The notes below the pieces were generated by a model. That model was not told the origin of the DNA, ran no database searches, and saw only the letters and a list, made by a program, of their open reading frames with translations. 64,000 nt of DNA from Mycolicibacterium sp. BiH015. Its GTDB lineage: Bacteria; Actinomycetota; Actinomycetes; Mycobacteriales; Mycobacteriaceae. Below are positions 44,704 to 53,300 of the stretch, piece by piece. Location: assembly GCF_027706845.1 (NCBI RefSeq), contig NZ_JAQGCZ010000011.1, positions 62,001 to 126,000 of the forward strand, written 5' to 3'. Numbering within the stretch: position 1 is the first letter of the stretch; every line of letters begins with the position of its first letter. The position numbers and the translations under genes were made by a program.

Positions 44704-45807
44704 ATGGGCGTGTTCACTGTGTCGGCGTCGCTGACGGAATCCGGTATCGCACTGCGTGATCCGCCGGGCGTGCGGCTGCCCGATGTGGAAACGGTGTGGT
44801 TTGGCGCCGGAGACGGATTCCGGCTCAATTTCCGTCACCTCCCTCCGGTTCCCGGCGCCCCTGACATGGGGCCGGTCATGTTCGTTCACGGATCGGGCAC
44901 CCGGGCGAACCTGTTCTGCCCCCCGAGTATCCTCACGCTGCCGGCGCTGCTCTCAGCGGCGGGATTTGACGTGTGGCTGCTGAACTGGCGCGCCAGCATC
45001 GACCTGGAGCCGGTGCCCTACACGTTCGACGACGCGGCAGTCCACGACTTCCCGGCTGCGATCGCAGAAATCGTCAAGCGCACGTGCTCGGAAACGAAGA
45101 CCGTCAAGGCTGTCGTACATTGTCAGGGCTCGCATGCGTTCATGATGTCGATCGCGTCCGGATTACTCCCCGAGGTCACCACCGTCGTCGCCAACTCGAC
45201 GGCGATGCACCCCCGGGTGCCGTGGGCTGCAAGGATCAAACTGCCCATCGCGCTGCTCACGCTCGGCAAGATGACGGAATGGTTCAATCCTCAATTCGGT
45301 TTGTACGCTTCGAGTTTCAGCGCCAGGGTGATGGATGCGCTTGTCCGGATGTTTCACCACGAGTGTGACAACGCGGTGTGCAAACACTCCAGCTTCACCT
45401 ACGGCTTCGGCTTTCCGACGTTGTGGAGCCATGACAATCTCGACGAGGTCACCCATGACTGGATCAAAGGTGAGTTCGCGCATGTACCGGTGAGCCTGTT
45501 CCGGCAGACGCACCGGTGTCTGAAGGCCGGCCGCCTGGTGCCGGTGCGAGGCTACCCGGACATTCCGCCTGGTGTCGCCCGAGACGTGCCCAGAACGGAC
45601 GCCAACTGCCTCTTCATGTGCGGTTCCGACAACCGCACATTTCATCCTCGCGGGATGCGGCGTACCTTCGAACATTTCCTGCAGCGCAAAGCCGGAGTTC
45701 AGCAGCACTGGGAGATCCCGCGCTACGGTCACCTCGATACGTTCCTGGGCAAGCACTCGGTCGACGATGTCTTTCCGCACGTCATCGCGTGGCTTACGGA
45801 GAACTAG
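44704..45807 (+). CDS. Alpha/beta hydrolase with probable Cys nucleophile
   Basis: The 367-residue protein has an alpha/beta hydrolase fold with HGSGTRANLF after strand 3 and WLLNWRASID. The elbow reads VVHCQGSH, placing Cys140 where Ser normally stands; Asp309 (MCGSDNRTF) and His343 (RYGHLDTF) complete a triad. From memory, similar domains with an HC-x-G elbow are fused behind cholesterol-oxidase-like GMC domains in proteobacteria. Here the GMC gene is separate and two genes away. It starts one base after the LAL stop. The substrate is probably a sterol- or lipid-like compound. Confidence 0.82.
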   Translation: MGVFTVSASLTESGIALRDPPGVRLPDVETVWFGAGDGFRLNFRHLPPVPGAPDMGPVMFVHGSGTRANLFCPPSILTLPALLSAAGFDVWLLNWRASIDLEPVPYTFDDAAVHDFPAAIAEIVKRTCSETKTVKAVVHCQGSHAFMMSIASGLLPEVTTVVANSTAMHPRVPWAARIKLPIALLTLGKMTEWFNPQFGLYASSFSARVMDALVRMFHHECDNAVCKHSSFTYGFGFPTLWSHDNLDEVTHDWIKGEFAHVPVSLFRQTHRCLKAGRLVPVRGYPDIPPGVARDVPRTDANCLFMCGSDNRTFHPRGMRRTFEHFLQRKAGVQQHWEIPRYGHLDTFLGKHSVDDVFPHVIAWLTEN

Positions 45808-45809
45808 CG

Positions 45810-46160
45810 ATGCCGAAGTTCGTCCTGCTCAGCCACTCAATGCTGCTGGTGGTGCTGTCGTTGCTCGTATTCCCCAACGTCGCAGACACTCTCGGCGGAA
45901 CAGCCGACCTGCCGCGCGATCTCGCGCTTCGCGTCGCCTGGGTGGCCTTTGCGCTGGGCTTGGTGCTGGTGGTGACCGAGGTGTTCTCGGGAGTGCGCTG
46001 GGCCGCGGTGGTCGCTTTCGTCGCAGCGACGACCGGTCTGGTGACTCTGCTCGGCAGGGCGGATGTGCCCACTGTGAGCTTCTATGCGTGGGGGATCGGC
46101 TGGGTGGCCGTGGTCGGGTGGTTCGCGTCGTTGGCTTATCGGGCGAGAAGCAATCGATGA
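45810..46160 (+). CDS. Small four-helix membrane protein of unknown function
   Basis: The 116-residue protein has four likely membrane segments (about 6-24, 38-58, 61-80, 88-108). The ATG at 45810 comes two bases after the hydrolase stop. I do not recognise a family. Its place between hydrolase and barrel protein suggests anchoring or transport in the same pathway. Confidence 0.75.
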   Translation: MPKFVLLSHSMLLVVLSLLVFPNVADTLGGTADLPRDLALRVAWVAFALGLVLVVTEVFSGVRWAAVVAFVAATTGLVTLLGRADVPTVSFYAWGIGWVAVVGWFASLAYRARSNR

Positions 46161-46783
46161 CGGGGCTGCGTTTCCACGAGACCATGCGCGGCCGTATCGC
46201 CTTGCGCGCATTTGATCCTGTCGACGGCTACGAACGCGTTGACGGCATCGCCGCGGTGATGCACATCAGTGTCGACATCCCTGACGTCCGCGCGTTCGTC
46301 AGGGACAGGCCGCATCAAGCGGTGATGCGCGCCGATGTGGTGATCCCGGTGCTCGGCGGACGATTCGTCACATCGAAAGGGAAGTTCATCTGCTTCCAAC
46401 CCGGTGAGGGGCCCAACGGTACCGCTGTGCAGCAGATGCTGTACAGCGCTGAACTCGTCAACGACGACCGCGTCGTCGAGATGTCCGCACGCAAGGTGCT
46501 CGATCCGTCGGGGTGGCGGGTCTGGCGCGACACCACCAATCTCCTGGTGTGTCTGACCGACGAGACCCCCGACGCCGATCTCGAGCGACCGCGTCGTGCC
46601 GCGGGCGTCGTCTCGATCACCTTATGGGAGTTCATCCGTCAGCTCAGCACAATGCGGGCATACGGTGACGGCGGACCGGTGTCGAAGGCCGGCGCTGTAC
46701 TCGGGTACGTGGCGTTTTTTGTGAAAGGTCTTGTCGGGACGTATTTCGGAGACGATGGCGAGCAGGTCAGCCTGCGGGCGTGA
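46157..46783 (+). CDS. Conserved protein resembling the middle domain of GMC-hydrolase fusions
   Basis: The 208-residue protein begins with MTGLRFHETMRGRIAL and includes GGRFVTSKGKFICFQ and RAYGDGGPVSKAGAVLGYVAFFVKGL. The F-x-ET-M-x-G start and the -KAGAVLGYVAFF- end recall, from memory, the beta-barrel segment between GMC and hydrolase domains in large proteobacterial cholesterol-oxidase-like proteins. The ATG overlaps the previous stop as ATGA, and the 3' end overlaps the convergent GMC gene by 17 bases. The function is not established. Confidence 0.6.
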   Translation: MTGLRFHETMRGRIALRAFDPVDGYERVDGIAAVMHISVDIPDVRAFVRDRPHQAVMRADVVIPVLGGRFVTSKGKFICFQPGEGPNGTAVQQMLYSAELVNDDRVVEMSARKVLDPSGWRVWRDTTNLLVCLTDETPDADLERPRRAAGVVSITLWEFIRQLSTMRAYGDGGPVSKAGAVLGYVAFFVKGLVGTYFGDDGEQVSLRA

Positions 46784-48485
46784 ACGGGGTTGTCGTAGAA
46801 GGCGATTGGAGTGGCTCTTCGCGCAGTTGCATGGCGGCGCGACGGGCGAACGCGGCGATGGTCAGCGACGGGTTGGCCCCGATCGGGCCGGGCATCACCG
46901 AACCATCGACGATCCACAATCCCGGCACGCCGCGGACCCTCCCGTAGCTGTCGACGACTCCCTTCTGCCTCGACGTGTCGGCCGGGCACCCGCCCAGGGG
47001 ATGAACGGTGATCACCTCTTTGCGCCACGTGTATTGCGGGTTCGCGACAAAGTCGGCGTTGAGTCCAGCGCTGAGTTCGGACAGCTGCGTGCAGAGTTCG
47101 TTGAAGTGCGCGGCGGAGGTCTGGGAGTTCCAGCTGCAGGTGAGTCGATCTCCCTGGAGGCACAGGTGGCCGTCCGGCGTATCACACCCCATCCCCAACA
47201 CGGGTATGGCCCGTAGGAGTCGGTGCACGAATGTCGCCGACTGAGTCGGCTCGACGGCCAGGGTGCGGTTACCGCCTTGCAGGCGCTTCGTGTTCAGGAA
47301 GTCAACCCAGGCTCGCAGTAGGTCATCAACGTCCGACCATCGCAATCGCAGATTGGCCAACGCAGGGATTCCACCGTCTTGCAGGAACATTCGCGGTTCG
47401 GCGACGGGTGCCTTGCCGGGAAGGTGACGGCGATACGTGGTGATGACGGGCCCCCTGGTCGCGGGCGGGGCATTGTCGACATTGCGCGGCACGGCGAACC
47501 CCAGCAGGTCGCCGTTACCGCTGAACCTCGACCCGATCACCTCCCGCTGTTCGAGCGGAACCCCCAAGCAATCCAGGCTTTTGAGCATCAGATAGGTGGT
47601 GTTGATGGAACCGGCGGCCAGGATGACGCGCTTGGCGCGGATCGTGGCGACATCCGATTCGCCGTCGTCGTTGTGAACGACATAGTGGACATCAAAGAGA
47701 TAATCCGTGGCATCGCGCCGTTTTTTGATGCACCGCACCTCGGTACGAATACAGATCTCGGCGCCGTGAGATGCGGCCTTCGACAGATACGTGTGGTCCA
47801 TGCTGCTCTTGGCGCCATCGTTGCAGCCGATGTCGCATTCTGCGCACATCGTGCACGTCGTGCGCGGCACTTCGCCGTGAATGTTGCCGTACGGCTCGGG
47901 CTTCAGGTCCGTACCGGGGAGGGGCACCTCTGTCTGGTCCGGCCAGCGATGTGTGAAACGCACTGCCAAGGGCGCTCTTTCGGTGCCAGGTTGGCTGGCG
48001 AACGCCTGCGTCTTCGGGGAATGCCGGTCCAGTTCTGTAGGCAGCGTCTGCACCCGCAGAAAATCTTCGACCGCGGCGTAATGCGCTTTGAGGTCCGAGT
48101 AACCGAACGACCACTTCTCCTCCGCACCGAGAACGCCGGGTACGGGCTGGGTGAACCAGCTGCTGGGCTTGCGCAGCATCACGTTGGCATAGATGAGGGA
48201 GCCGCCACCCAGCCCGCTGGCGACGACAGCGTCGATTCCGCCGAACGACCACACGTCGTACATGCCGTGCCAGCCGCCGGCGGGTTCCCAGAAGTTGGTC
48301 CCCAAACCTACGGCTCCCCGAGGGAAAGACCCCGGTGGGTAAGCTTTGCCACGCTCGAACAGACACACCGAATGCTCTTTACCGAATCGCTCGGCGAGCG
48401 TTGCGGCCATGACGGATCCGCCGAAGCCACTGCCGATCACCAGATAGTCGACTTCGTCTGTCGAAGGTCCGATCCGCCACCCCAT
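46767..48485 (-). CDS. Cholesterol-oxidase-like GMC oxidoreductase
   Basis: From the ATG at 48485 the protein has 572 residues, close to the 578 of mycobacterial ChoD. The FAD site is LVIGSGFGGSVMA (15-27), then ASGLGGGSLIYANVM, and near the C-terminus VITVHPLGGCPAD, with VDGSVMPGPIGANPSLTI. A Cys-rich stretch CTMCAECDIGC also occurs in the ChoD family; metal binding is not known. The family oxidises sterol or other alcohol groups. It converges on the hydrolase cluster. The open frame to 48563 adds 26 residues lacking similarity. Confidence 0.88.
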   Translation of the reverse strand: MGWRIGPSTDEVDYLVIGSGFGGSVMAATLAERFGKEHSVCLFERGKAYPPGSFPRGAVGLGTNFWEPAGGWHGMYDVWSFGGIDAVVASGLGGGSLIYANVMLRKPSSWFTQPVPGVLGAEEKWSFGYSDLKAHYAAVEDFLRVQTLPTELDRHSPKTQAFASQPGTERAPLAVRFTHRWPDQTEVPLPGTDLKPEPYGNIHGEVPRTTCTMCAECDIGCNDGAKSSMDHTYLSKAASHGAEICIRTEVRCIKKRRDATDYLFDVHYVVHNDDGESDVATIRAKRVILAAGSINTTYLMLKSLDCLGVPLEQREVIGSRFSGNGDLLGFAVPRNVDNAPPATRGPVITTYRRHLPGKAPVAEPRMFLQDGGIPALANLRLRWSDVDDLLRAWVDFLNTKRLQGGNRTLAVEPTQSATFVHRLLRAIPVLGMGCDTPDGHLCLQGDRLTCSWNSQTSAAHFNELCTQLSELSAGLNADFVANPQYTWRKEVITVHPLGGCPADTSRQKGVVDSYGRVRGVPGLWIVDGSVMPGPIGANPSLTIAAFARRAAMQLREEPLQSPSTTTPFTPAG

Positions 48486-48713
48486 GGCGAGCACCCTAGC
48501 GCGTCGCGCGCATGCTCCGTCGCAGTTCAGCCTTGAATTCACCGCCAAATATCCGACCGCCAAGTATCGCCGGTGCGCGTCGAAACACGTAGTCGACTAC
48601 GCGTGACCGTGAAGCGCGCGCGCTCATACGCTGACGCTGCGTAGGGATCGCGTTGGTGCAGACGAAGGAGGCGGCAACATGGCCGAAAGTTCGCTGAATC
48701 ACCGGCGCGCCGT

Positions 48714-51602
48714 ATGACCGCGGCGTTGCCGGACATCACTCGTCCCCGCCGTCGTCCGATCTTCTCCGAATCGAGGTCGCGATATGACATGCCGCCATCG
48801 ATGTTCATCGCTTCGAGTCATGAGGCGGCACTACGGCCGGCGGGGGGCCGACCGATGAACGACAGTGACTACGCGGCGGTGATCGCAGCGTTTCTCGGCT
48901 CCGTTGCCCGGCAACCGGCGGTCCTGCTCATCGAGGGGGAGCCCGGAATCGGCAAAACCACGCTGTGGCTCGCGGCCCAACAGCAGGCCCGCGATCACGG
49001 GTTCCGAGTACTTGCCACGCGGGCGAGTAGCGCCGAAGCGGGGCTTGCTTTCGTCGGACTCGACGACCTGCTCGGTGAAGCTGATGCCGATGTCATCGAC
49101 GCCCTGCCGGCCGCGAAACGAGATGCCCTCCGGCAGGTGTCGATCCGCGCGGGTGGCGTTGGGTCGGGCGTCGATCGGCGCGTCGTGGCGGCGGCGTTCC
49201 TGTCGATCATCGACGAACTCGCGAGCCGGACACCGGTGCTGCTCAGCGTCGACGACGTGCACTGGATCGACGATGCCACGCGCGACGTGCTGGCTTACGC
49301 CTTCCGGCGAACACAAGGGCGGGTCGGGCTTCTGGCAACCGAGCAGTTCGGCGGCGATCAGGTGAGCGCGGCATCCTGGCTGGATCTGGGCAGGTCCGGG
49401 AGCGTGGCGCGATTGGCGATGGGGCCGATGTCGATCGGGCAACTGCATCACGTGATATCACGCCGAATGGGCAGGTCGTTTCCCCGCTCGACCATGGCGC
49501 ACATCGCGGAAGCCTCGGGTGGGAACCCCCGCTACGCACTCGAGCTCGCGCACACGCTCGACTCGGCGACCTCGGCGTGGACGACGATGTCGCCCCCGGC
49601 GGCGGGCGTATCGATGGGGCTCCGGGTGGGGCCGCTGGACTCCGACGCGTACGACGTGCTGCTTGCGGCGGCGTGTGTCGCAGAACCGACCGTGGAACTG
49701 CTTGCGTCGATACTGCACAGGCCGGCTCAAGAAATCCTTTCGGTGCTCGAAGAACTGGAAAGCCGAGACATATTGTCGATCGACACAGGGCGCGTGCGGT
49801 TCTCGCATCCCTACTTGGCGCACACCGTCTACAGCCAAGCGCGGCCCGCGGACCGGAGAAGGATTCACGCCGCGGCTGCCGCGGTCGAATCGGTGCCCGA
49901 ACGCCGCGCCAGGCACCTCGCGCTGGCCGCCACCACCGCGGACCGGGACACGCTGCTGATCCTCGACGCGGCAGCCAAGTCGGCGAAATCCAAGGCGGCA
50001 CCGGCAGCCGCAGCGGAACTCCTCGAGTTCGCGATCGGCCTCGGCGGTGACACCGCATCACGCCGGGTCGAAGCCGCGCAGAACCATACTCTGGCAGGCG
50101 ATGTCGATCGATCACTGGAACTGCTGCAGCCCATCGTCGCCGCTCTGCCTCCCGGGCACCTGCGGGCTCGCGCGCGGATGCTGGTCGGTGTGGGCAGCGC
50201 GATACGGGGCGATTTCGAACGCGCATCCGAGGACCTGCAGCACGCTCTGGTCGACGGCGCCGACGACCCCGTAATCACCATACGGACGCACCTCACGCTG
50301 GCGATGATGTTGTCCGTGTCCGCAGATCCGGTTTCAGCGCACCGCCATTCGTACCTGGCACGGGAACGCGCGGAAGAATTCGCCGACCGGTCACTGCTCA
50401 GTCAAGCCCTGGCAGTTCAGGTCTTGGTGCGCTTTCTCAGTGGCGGAGGCACCGACGAGGTGTCACTGCAAAGGGCTCTCGACCTGCAGCAACGACAGGC
50501 CTGTGACGGTGCGGCGGCCCTCTTCAGTGCCCGAGTCGCGAAAGCCCTCGTGGCGGCGTGGACCGGCCGTCTTGTCGACGCGCGACCAATGCTCAGGGAG
50601 GCGATGAATCCTTGTTCGTTCGCGGCATTGAACGCTGACACACTGTGGGTGAATTACCACGCGGCCATGGCCGACATCTGGATCGGGCGCTATGACGATG
50701 CGCTGTCTGCGGCCGACGACATGGTGCTCGGGGCCGAGCAATTGAGCAGCCCTCCCGCCCGGGCCATGGCGTCGATACCTCGAGCATGGGTCTACGCGAT
50801 CAGAGGTCGCGAGCTCGACACGCGCTCCGAACTGGCGTCCATTCGGGGTCCAGGCACCGGCAGCCCGCTGCCGGACGGCCCGCAGATGGTGCTGGGGTTC
50901 TTAGAGTTGTCGTTGGGCCACTACGCGGCAGCCGTGGAAGTGCTTCATCCACTGCTGAAGCGGCGGTCTGTCGACAAGTCCATGGCGATCACCGGGTGGT
51001 CTTTTCTGCCGGACCTGCTGGAGGCGGCATTCGCGCAGAACCTGGTTGACGAATTCGCGCCGTGGGTGCAAACCCTCGAGGACAGCGGTGCGAAAATGCA
51101 TCGCCAGTGGATGATTGCCACCGGAGCTCGCTGTCGGATCCTGTTACTCGTCGCCCGAGGAGATATCGACGCAGCCGAAGCGGCAACAGGTTTCGCACTC
51201 GATGCGCACCAGGGGCTCCCGATGCCGATCGAGGTGGCGCGCACTCAGCTGGTCGTGGGACAAGTGCTTCGCCGGGCTCGGCAGAAGTCTGCCGCCCGCG
51301 ACATCCTGGGTAAGGCCCTGGCGACTTTCGAGGAGCTGGGCGCGCCTTTGTGGGTGCAGCGCGCCCGAACGGAACTCGGCCGAGTTACCGCGGTCCCGTC
51401 GCAGGACCTACTCACGCCATCAGAGTTGCGGGTGGGCGAGCTGGCTGCATCGGGCATGACCACCAAGAACATCGCTGCCGCGATGTACGTCAGCCCGAAG
51501 ACGGTCGAGCACCACCTCAGTCGCATCTATCGCAAGCTCGGGATCCGTGGCCGAGCCGAACTGGGACGGCAGATCGATATGCTTCGTGAGGACACCGGCT
51601 GA
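48714..51602 (+). CDS. LuxR-family LAL-type ATP-dependent transcriptional regulator
   Basis: The 962-residue frame has Walker A GEPGIGKT and Walker B VLLSVDDVHWID in the N-terminal ATPase. A long helical middle follows, and a LuxR helix-turn-helix at the C-terminus (KNIAAAMYVSPKTVEHHL). It is a paralogue of the regulator at 11332-14133; both HTHs end in YRKLGI and a RAELGR. The first 47 residues are Arg/Ser-rich and not ATPase-like; a start at Met48 (48855) is plausible. It is divergent from the GMC oxidoreductase and a likely regulator of it. Confidence 0.88.
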   Translation: MTAALPDITRPRRRPIFSESRSRYDMPPSMFIASSHEAALRPAGGRPMNDSDYAAVIAAFLGSVARQPAVLLIEGEPGIGKTTLWLAAQQQARDHGFRVLATRASSAEAGLAFVGLDDLLGEADADVIDALPAAKRDALRQVSIRAGGVGSGVDRRVVAAAFLSIIDELASRTPVLLSVDDVHWIDDATRDVLAYAFRRTQGRVGLLATEQFGGDQVSAASWLDLGRSGSVARLAMGPMSIGQLHHVISRRMGRSFPRSTMAHIAEASGGNPRYALELAHTLDSATSAWTTMSPPAAGVSMGLRVGPLDSDAYDVLLAAACVAEPTVELLASILHRPAQEILSVLEELESRDILSIDTGRVRFSHPYLAHTVYSQARPADRRRIHAAAAAVESVPERRARHLALAATTADRDTLLILDAAAKSAKSKAAPAAAAELLEFAIGLGGDTASRRVEAAQNHTLAGDVDRSLELLQPIVAALPPGHLRARARMLVGVGSAIRGDFERASEDLQHALVDGADDPVITIRTHLTLAMMLSVSADPVSAHRHSYLARERAEEFADRSLLSQALAVQVLVRFLSGGGTDEVSLQRALDLQQRQACDGAAALFSARVAKALVAAWTGRLVDARPMLREAMNPCSFAALNADTLWVNYHAAMADIWIGRYDDALSAADDMVLGAEQLSSPPARAMASIPRAWVYAIRGRELDTRSELASIRGPGTGSPLPDGPQMVLGFLELSLGHYAAAVEVLHPLLKRRSVDKSMAITGWSFLPDLLEAAFAQNLVDEFAPWVQTLEDSGAKMHRQWMIATGARCRILLLVARGDIDAAEAATGFALDAHQGLPMPIEVARTQLVVGQVLRRARQKSAARDILGKALATFEELGAPLWVQRARTELGRVTAVPSQDLLTPSELRVGELAASGMTTKNIAAAMYVSPKTVEHHLSRIYRKLGIRGRAELGRQIDMLREDTG

Positions 51603-51603
51603 C

Positions 51604-51915
51604 GTGGCATGGTATCTCGCAGAATGGCATCGCTCAGGGTTCACGGAACCCGCGACGACCACGTTCGTCAGTCGTCTGCAGAGTGGGGCAGCAGAACTCG
51701 CGATGCGCAACGGACCGGTGCGGCTGACCCTGCTCATGTCCGTGGCGGCCGATACCACGGTCTACGGACTCTTCGAATCGAACTCCGCGGAGGCGGTGCT
51801 GCGCGTGTGCGCGCGTGCAGCCGCGTTGCCTCAACGGCTACACCCCGACGTCGACGCCCGGTTCGCCGACACGACGGTCCACGCAGAGGTACACGGACCA
51901 ACGAACCCGCTGTGA
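51604..51915 (+). CDS. Small conserved protein of unknown function after the LAL gene
   Basis: From the GTG at 51604, one base after the LAL stop, the protein has 103 residues. The frame is open back to an ATG at 51547, but that would overlap the LAL helix-turn-helix by 56 bases. The centre (LTLLMSVAADTTVYGLFESNS-type strands followed by AEAVLRVCARA) suggests a small ferredoxin-like fold. I do not recognise the family. Coupled translation with the LAL gene suggests a regulatory partner or ligand-binding role. Confidence 0.6.
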   Translation: MAWYLAEWHRSGFTEPATTTFVSRLQSGAAELAMRNGPVRLTLLMSVAADTTVYGLFESNSAEAVLRVCARAAALPQRLHPDVDARFADTTVHAEVHGPTNPL

Positions 51916-51922
51916 CGTCATG

Positions 51923-52261
51923 TCACTCCGGGCGGTCGTAGCCCGGGTGATCGACTGACAACCGATGTCGCACCAATGTCTGCAGTGTCTTTACAACGTC
52001 GTCCGCACGGTCGCCGAGCTGTCCGGCGCGGATGGCCTGCGCCAGCGACTCCTCGTCAGCGAACCCGAGGCCTGCCAACGCCTCGCGGACCGCTTCGCCT
52101 GTGTTATCGAGCAATTCACGCTCCACGATGCGCAGCACATTGGCGGCCACTCTCGCGTGGAAACCTACCTGACCTCCGACGGCACGCACATCGGTGTCGA
52201 GGAAGTCCGCGACAGCAGCGATGAGCTCGGCAGCCGTCGGACGGGTCGTGTATGAGCTCAC
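51923..52261 (-). CDS. DUF6285 (LvaB-like) small accessory protein
   Basis: From the GTG at 52261 the protein has 112 residues. It carries the DUF6285 pattern: RPTAAELIAAVADFLDTDV, then FHARVAANVLRIVERELL and a C-terminal RHRLSVDHPGY. In Pseudomonas putida the similar small protein LvaB is needed by the kinase LvaA to phosphorylate 4-hydroxyacyl-CoA. The start overlaps the phosphotransferase stop as GTGA, so a 1:1 partnership is likely. It is the last gene of the operon. Confidence 0.8.
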   Translation of the reverse strand: MSSYTTRPTAAELIAAVADFLDTDVRAVGGQVGFHARVAANVLRIVERELLDNTGEAVREALAGLGFADEESLAQAIRAGQLGDRADDVVKTLQTLVRHRLSVDHPGYDRPE

Positions 52262-53232
52262 GAGCCAGGCCCCTTCCCCGACAACAGATCCAGCAGCTCC
52301 CACTCCGTTTCGCTGACGCGTCTGCCGATGGCGGCGAGCTCGACCGACGGCATCTCGCCCGACAGATGTCGTTCTGCCTGATGGCGGCAGATCACACCCC
52401 ACCGCAGCGTTGCGACGGTCAGCCACCAGCGAAAGGCACTGCGGTCCAATGCAGAGCCCGACGCGTTCTCATAGGCCTGCAGGAAGGACTCCACACTGCC
52501 GAGACCCCCGGCACCCTCCGACTCGGGCGCGCCGAACCGCCATGCGCGAATGCAGAACCACGCCAGATCCTCGTAGACCTCGCCGACATGGGTCAGCTCC
52601 CAATCCAGCACCGCCGCGAGCCCCGATTCGTCGACGATGAGATTGCCCATCCGGAAGTCCCCGTGTATCAACCGCATCGGCGACGGGTCCGGCCTCTCGT
52701 CGGCCAACCGCCGGAACGTCCACTCGAAAGTAGCTGTCGTGTCGCCGATCTCGTCGAGACGATGCCGCCATCCGGCGAGTTCGTCCGGTGCCGTCAAACC
52801 GATCCCGTCCGGATCAGCGCGGTGGACCGCTGCTAGCGCGGCAGCGCACTGCTCGAGCAACCGGGCGCGTTTACTGTGGTCAAGCCCGCGGAGGATCTTC
52901 CGGACGATGGTCTCGCCGGCGATGGCGTCACAGATCAGGTACGGATTGCCCACGGCGGCAGGGGAGTTGTCGGCGGTGAGAATATTTGGCACCGGAGCTC
53001 CAGCTGCGGCGGCACGCTGCTGCACCTTGGCCTCCAGCTCCATACTGGCATGGATGTCGTCGCGTGCTCCGGTGCGTAGGATGAGTGCCCGACGTAGCTC
53101 GGGACCCGTCGCGGTGAACGCCCACGTTGTTCGGCTCGCCCCGCCCGTCAGACGCTGCAGGTCTTCGACGACGACGTCACCCAGCACCGGCTGCAACACC
53201 TGCTGCAGTGCCTGCGCCAGCTCAGCGCTCAT
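52258..53232 (-). CDS. APH-type kinase, LvaA-like, probable 4-hydroxyacyl-CoA kinase
   Basis: The 324-residue protein has an intact kinase core: GGASRTTWAF (ATP loop), LILRTG, then the catalytic loop HGDFRMGN (His190, Asp192, Asn197) and VLDWE (Asp210). Such APH proteins next to acyl-CoA dehydrogenases correspond to the fused human ACAD10/ACAD11 arrangement and to LvaA, which phosphorylate the 4-hydroxyl of acyl-CoA. The ATG lies inside the 32 bp tandem repeat that separates it from the dehydrogenase gene. Confidence 0.85.
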   Translation of the reverse strand: MSAELAQALQQVLQPVLGDVVVEDLQRLTGGASRTTWAFTATGPELRRALILRTGARDDIHASMELEAKVQQRAAAAGAPVPNILTADNSPAAVGNPYLICDAIAGETIVRKILRGLDHSKRARLLEQCAAALAAVHRADPDGIGLTAPDELAGWRHRLDEIGDTTATFEWTFRRLADERPDPSPMRLIHGDFRMGNLIVDESGLAAVLDWELTHVGEVYEDLAWFCIRAWRFGAPESEGAGGLGSVESFLQAYENASGSALDRSAFRWWLTVATLRWGVICRHQAERHLSGEMPSVELAAIGRRVSETEWELLDLLSGKGPGS

Positions 53233-53300
53233 CGCTGTTCTCTGCTCTTCGCGCGAGCGCTCATCGCTGCCCTCTGCTCTTCGCGCGAGCGCTCATCGCC
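53224..53300. repeat. 32 bp tandem repeat carrying stop and start codons between two genes
   Basis: Copies at 53224-53255 and 53256-53287 differ by two bases; 13 bases of a third follow. Each starts with AGCGCTCATCGC. In the minus direction the repeat supplies the dehydrogenase stop (TGA in GATGAGCGC), the spacer, the purine-rich GAAGAGCAGAG and the kinase ATG, which recalls MIRU elements at intercistronic junctions. Confidence 0.9.
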
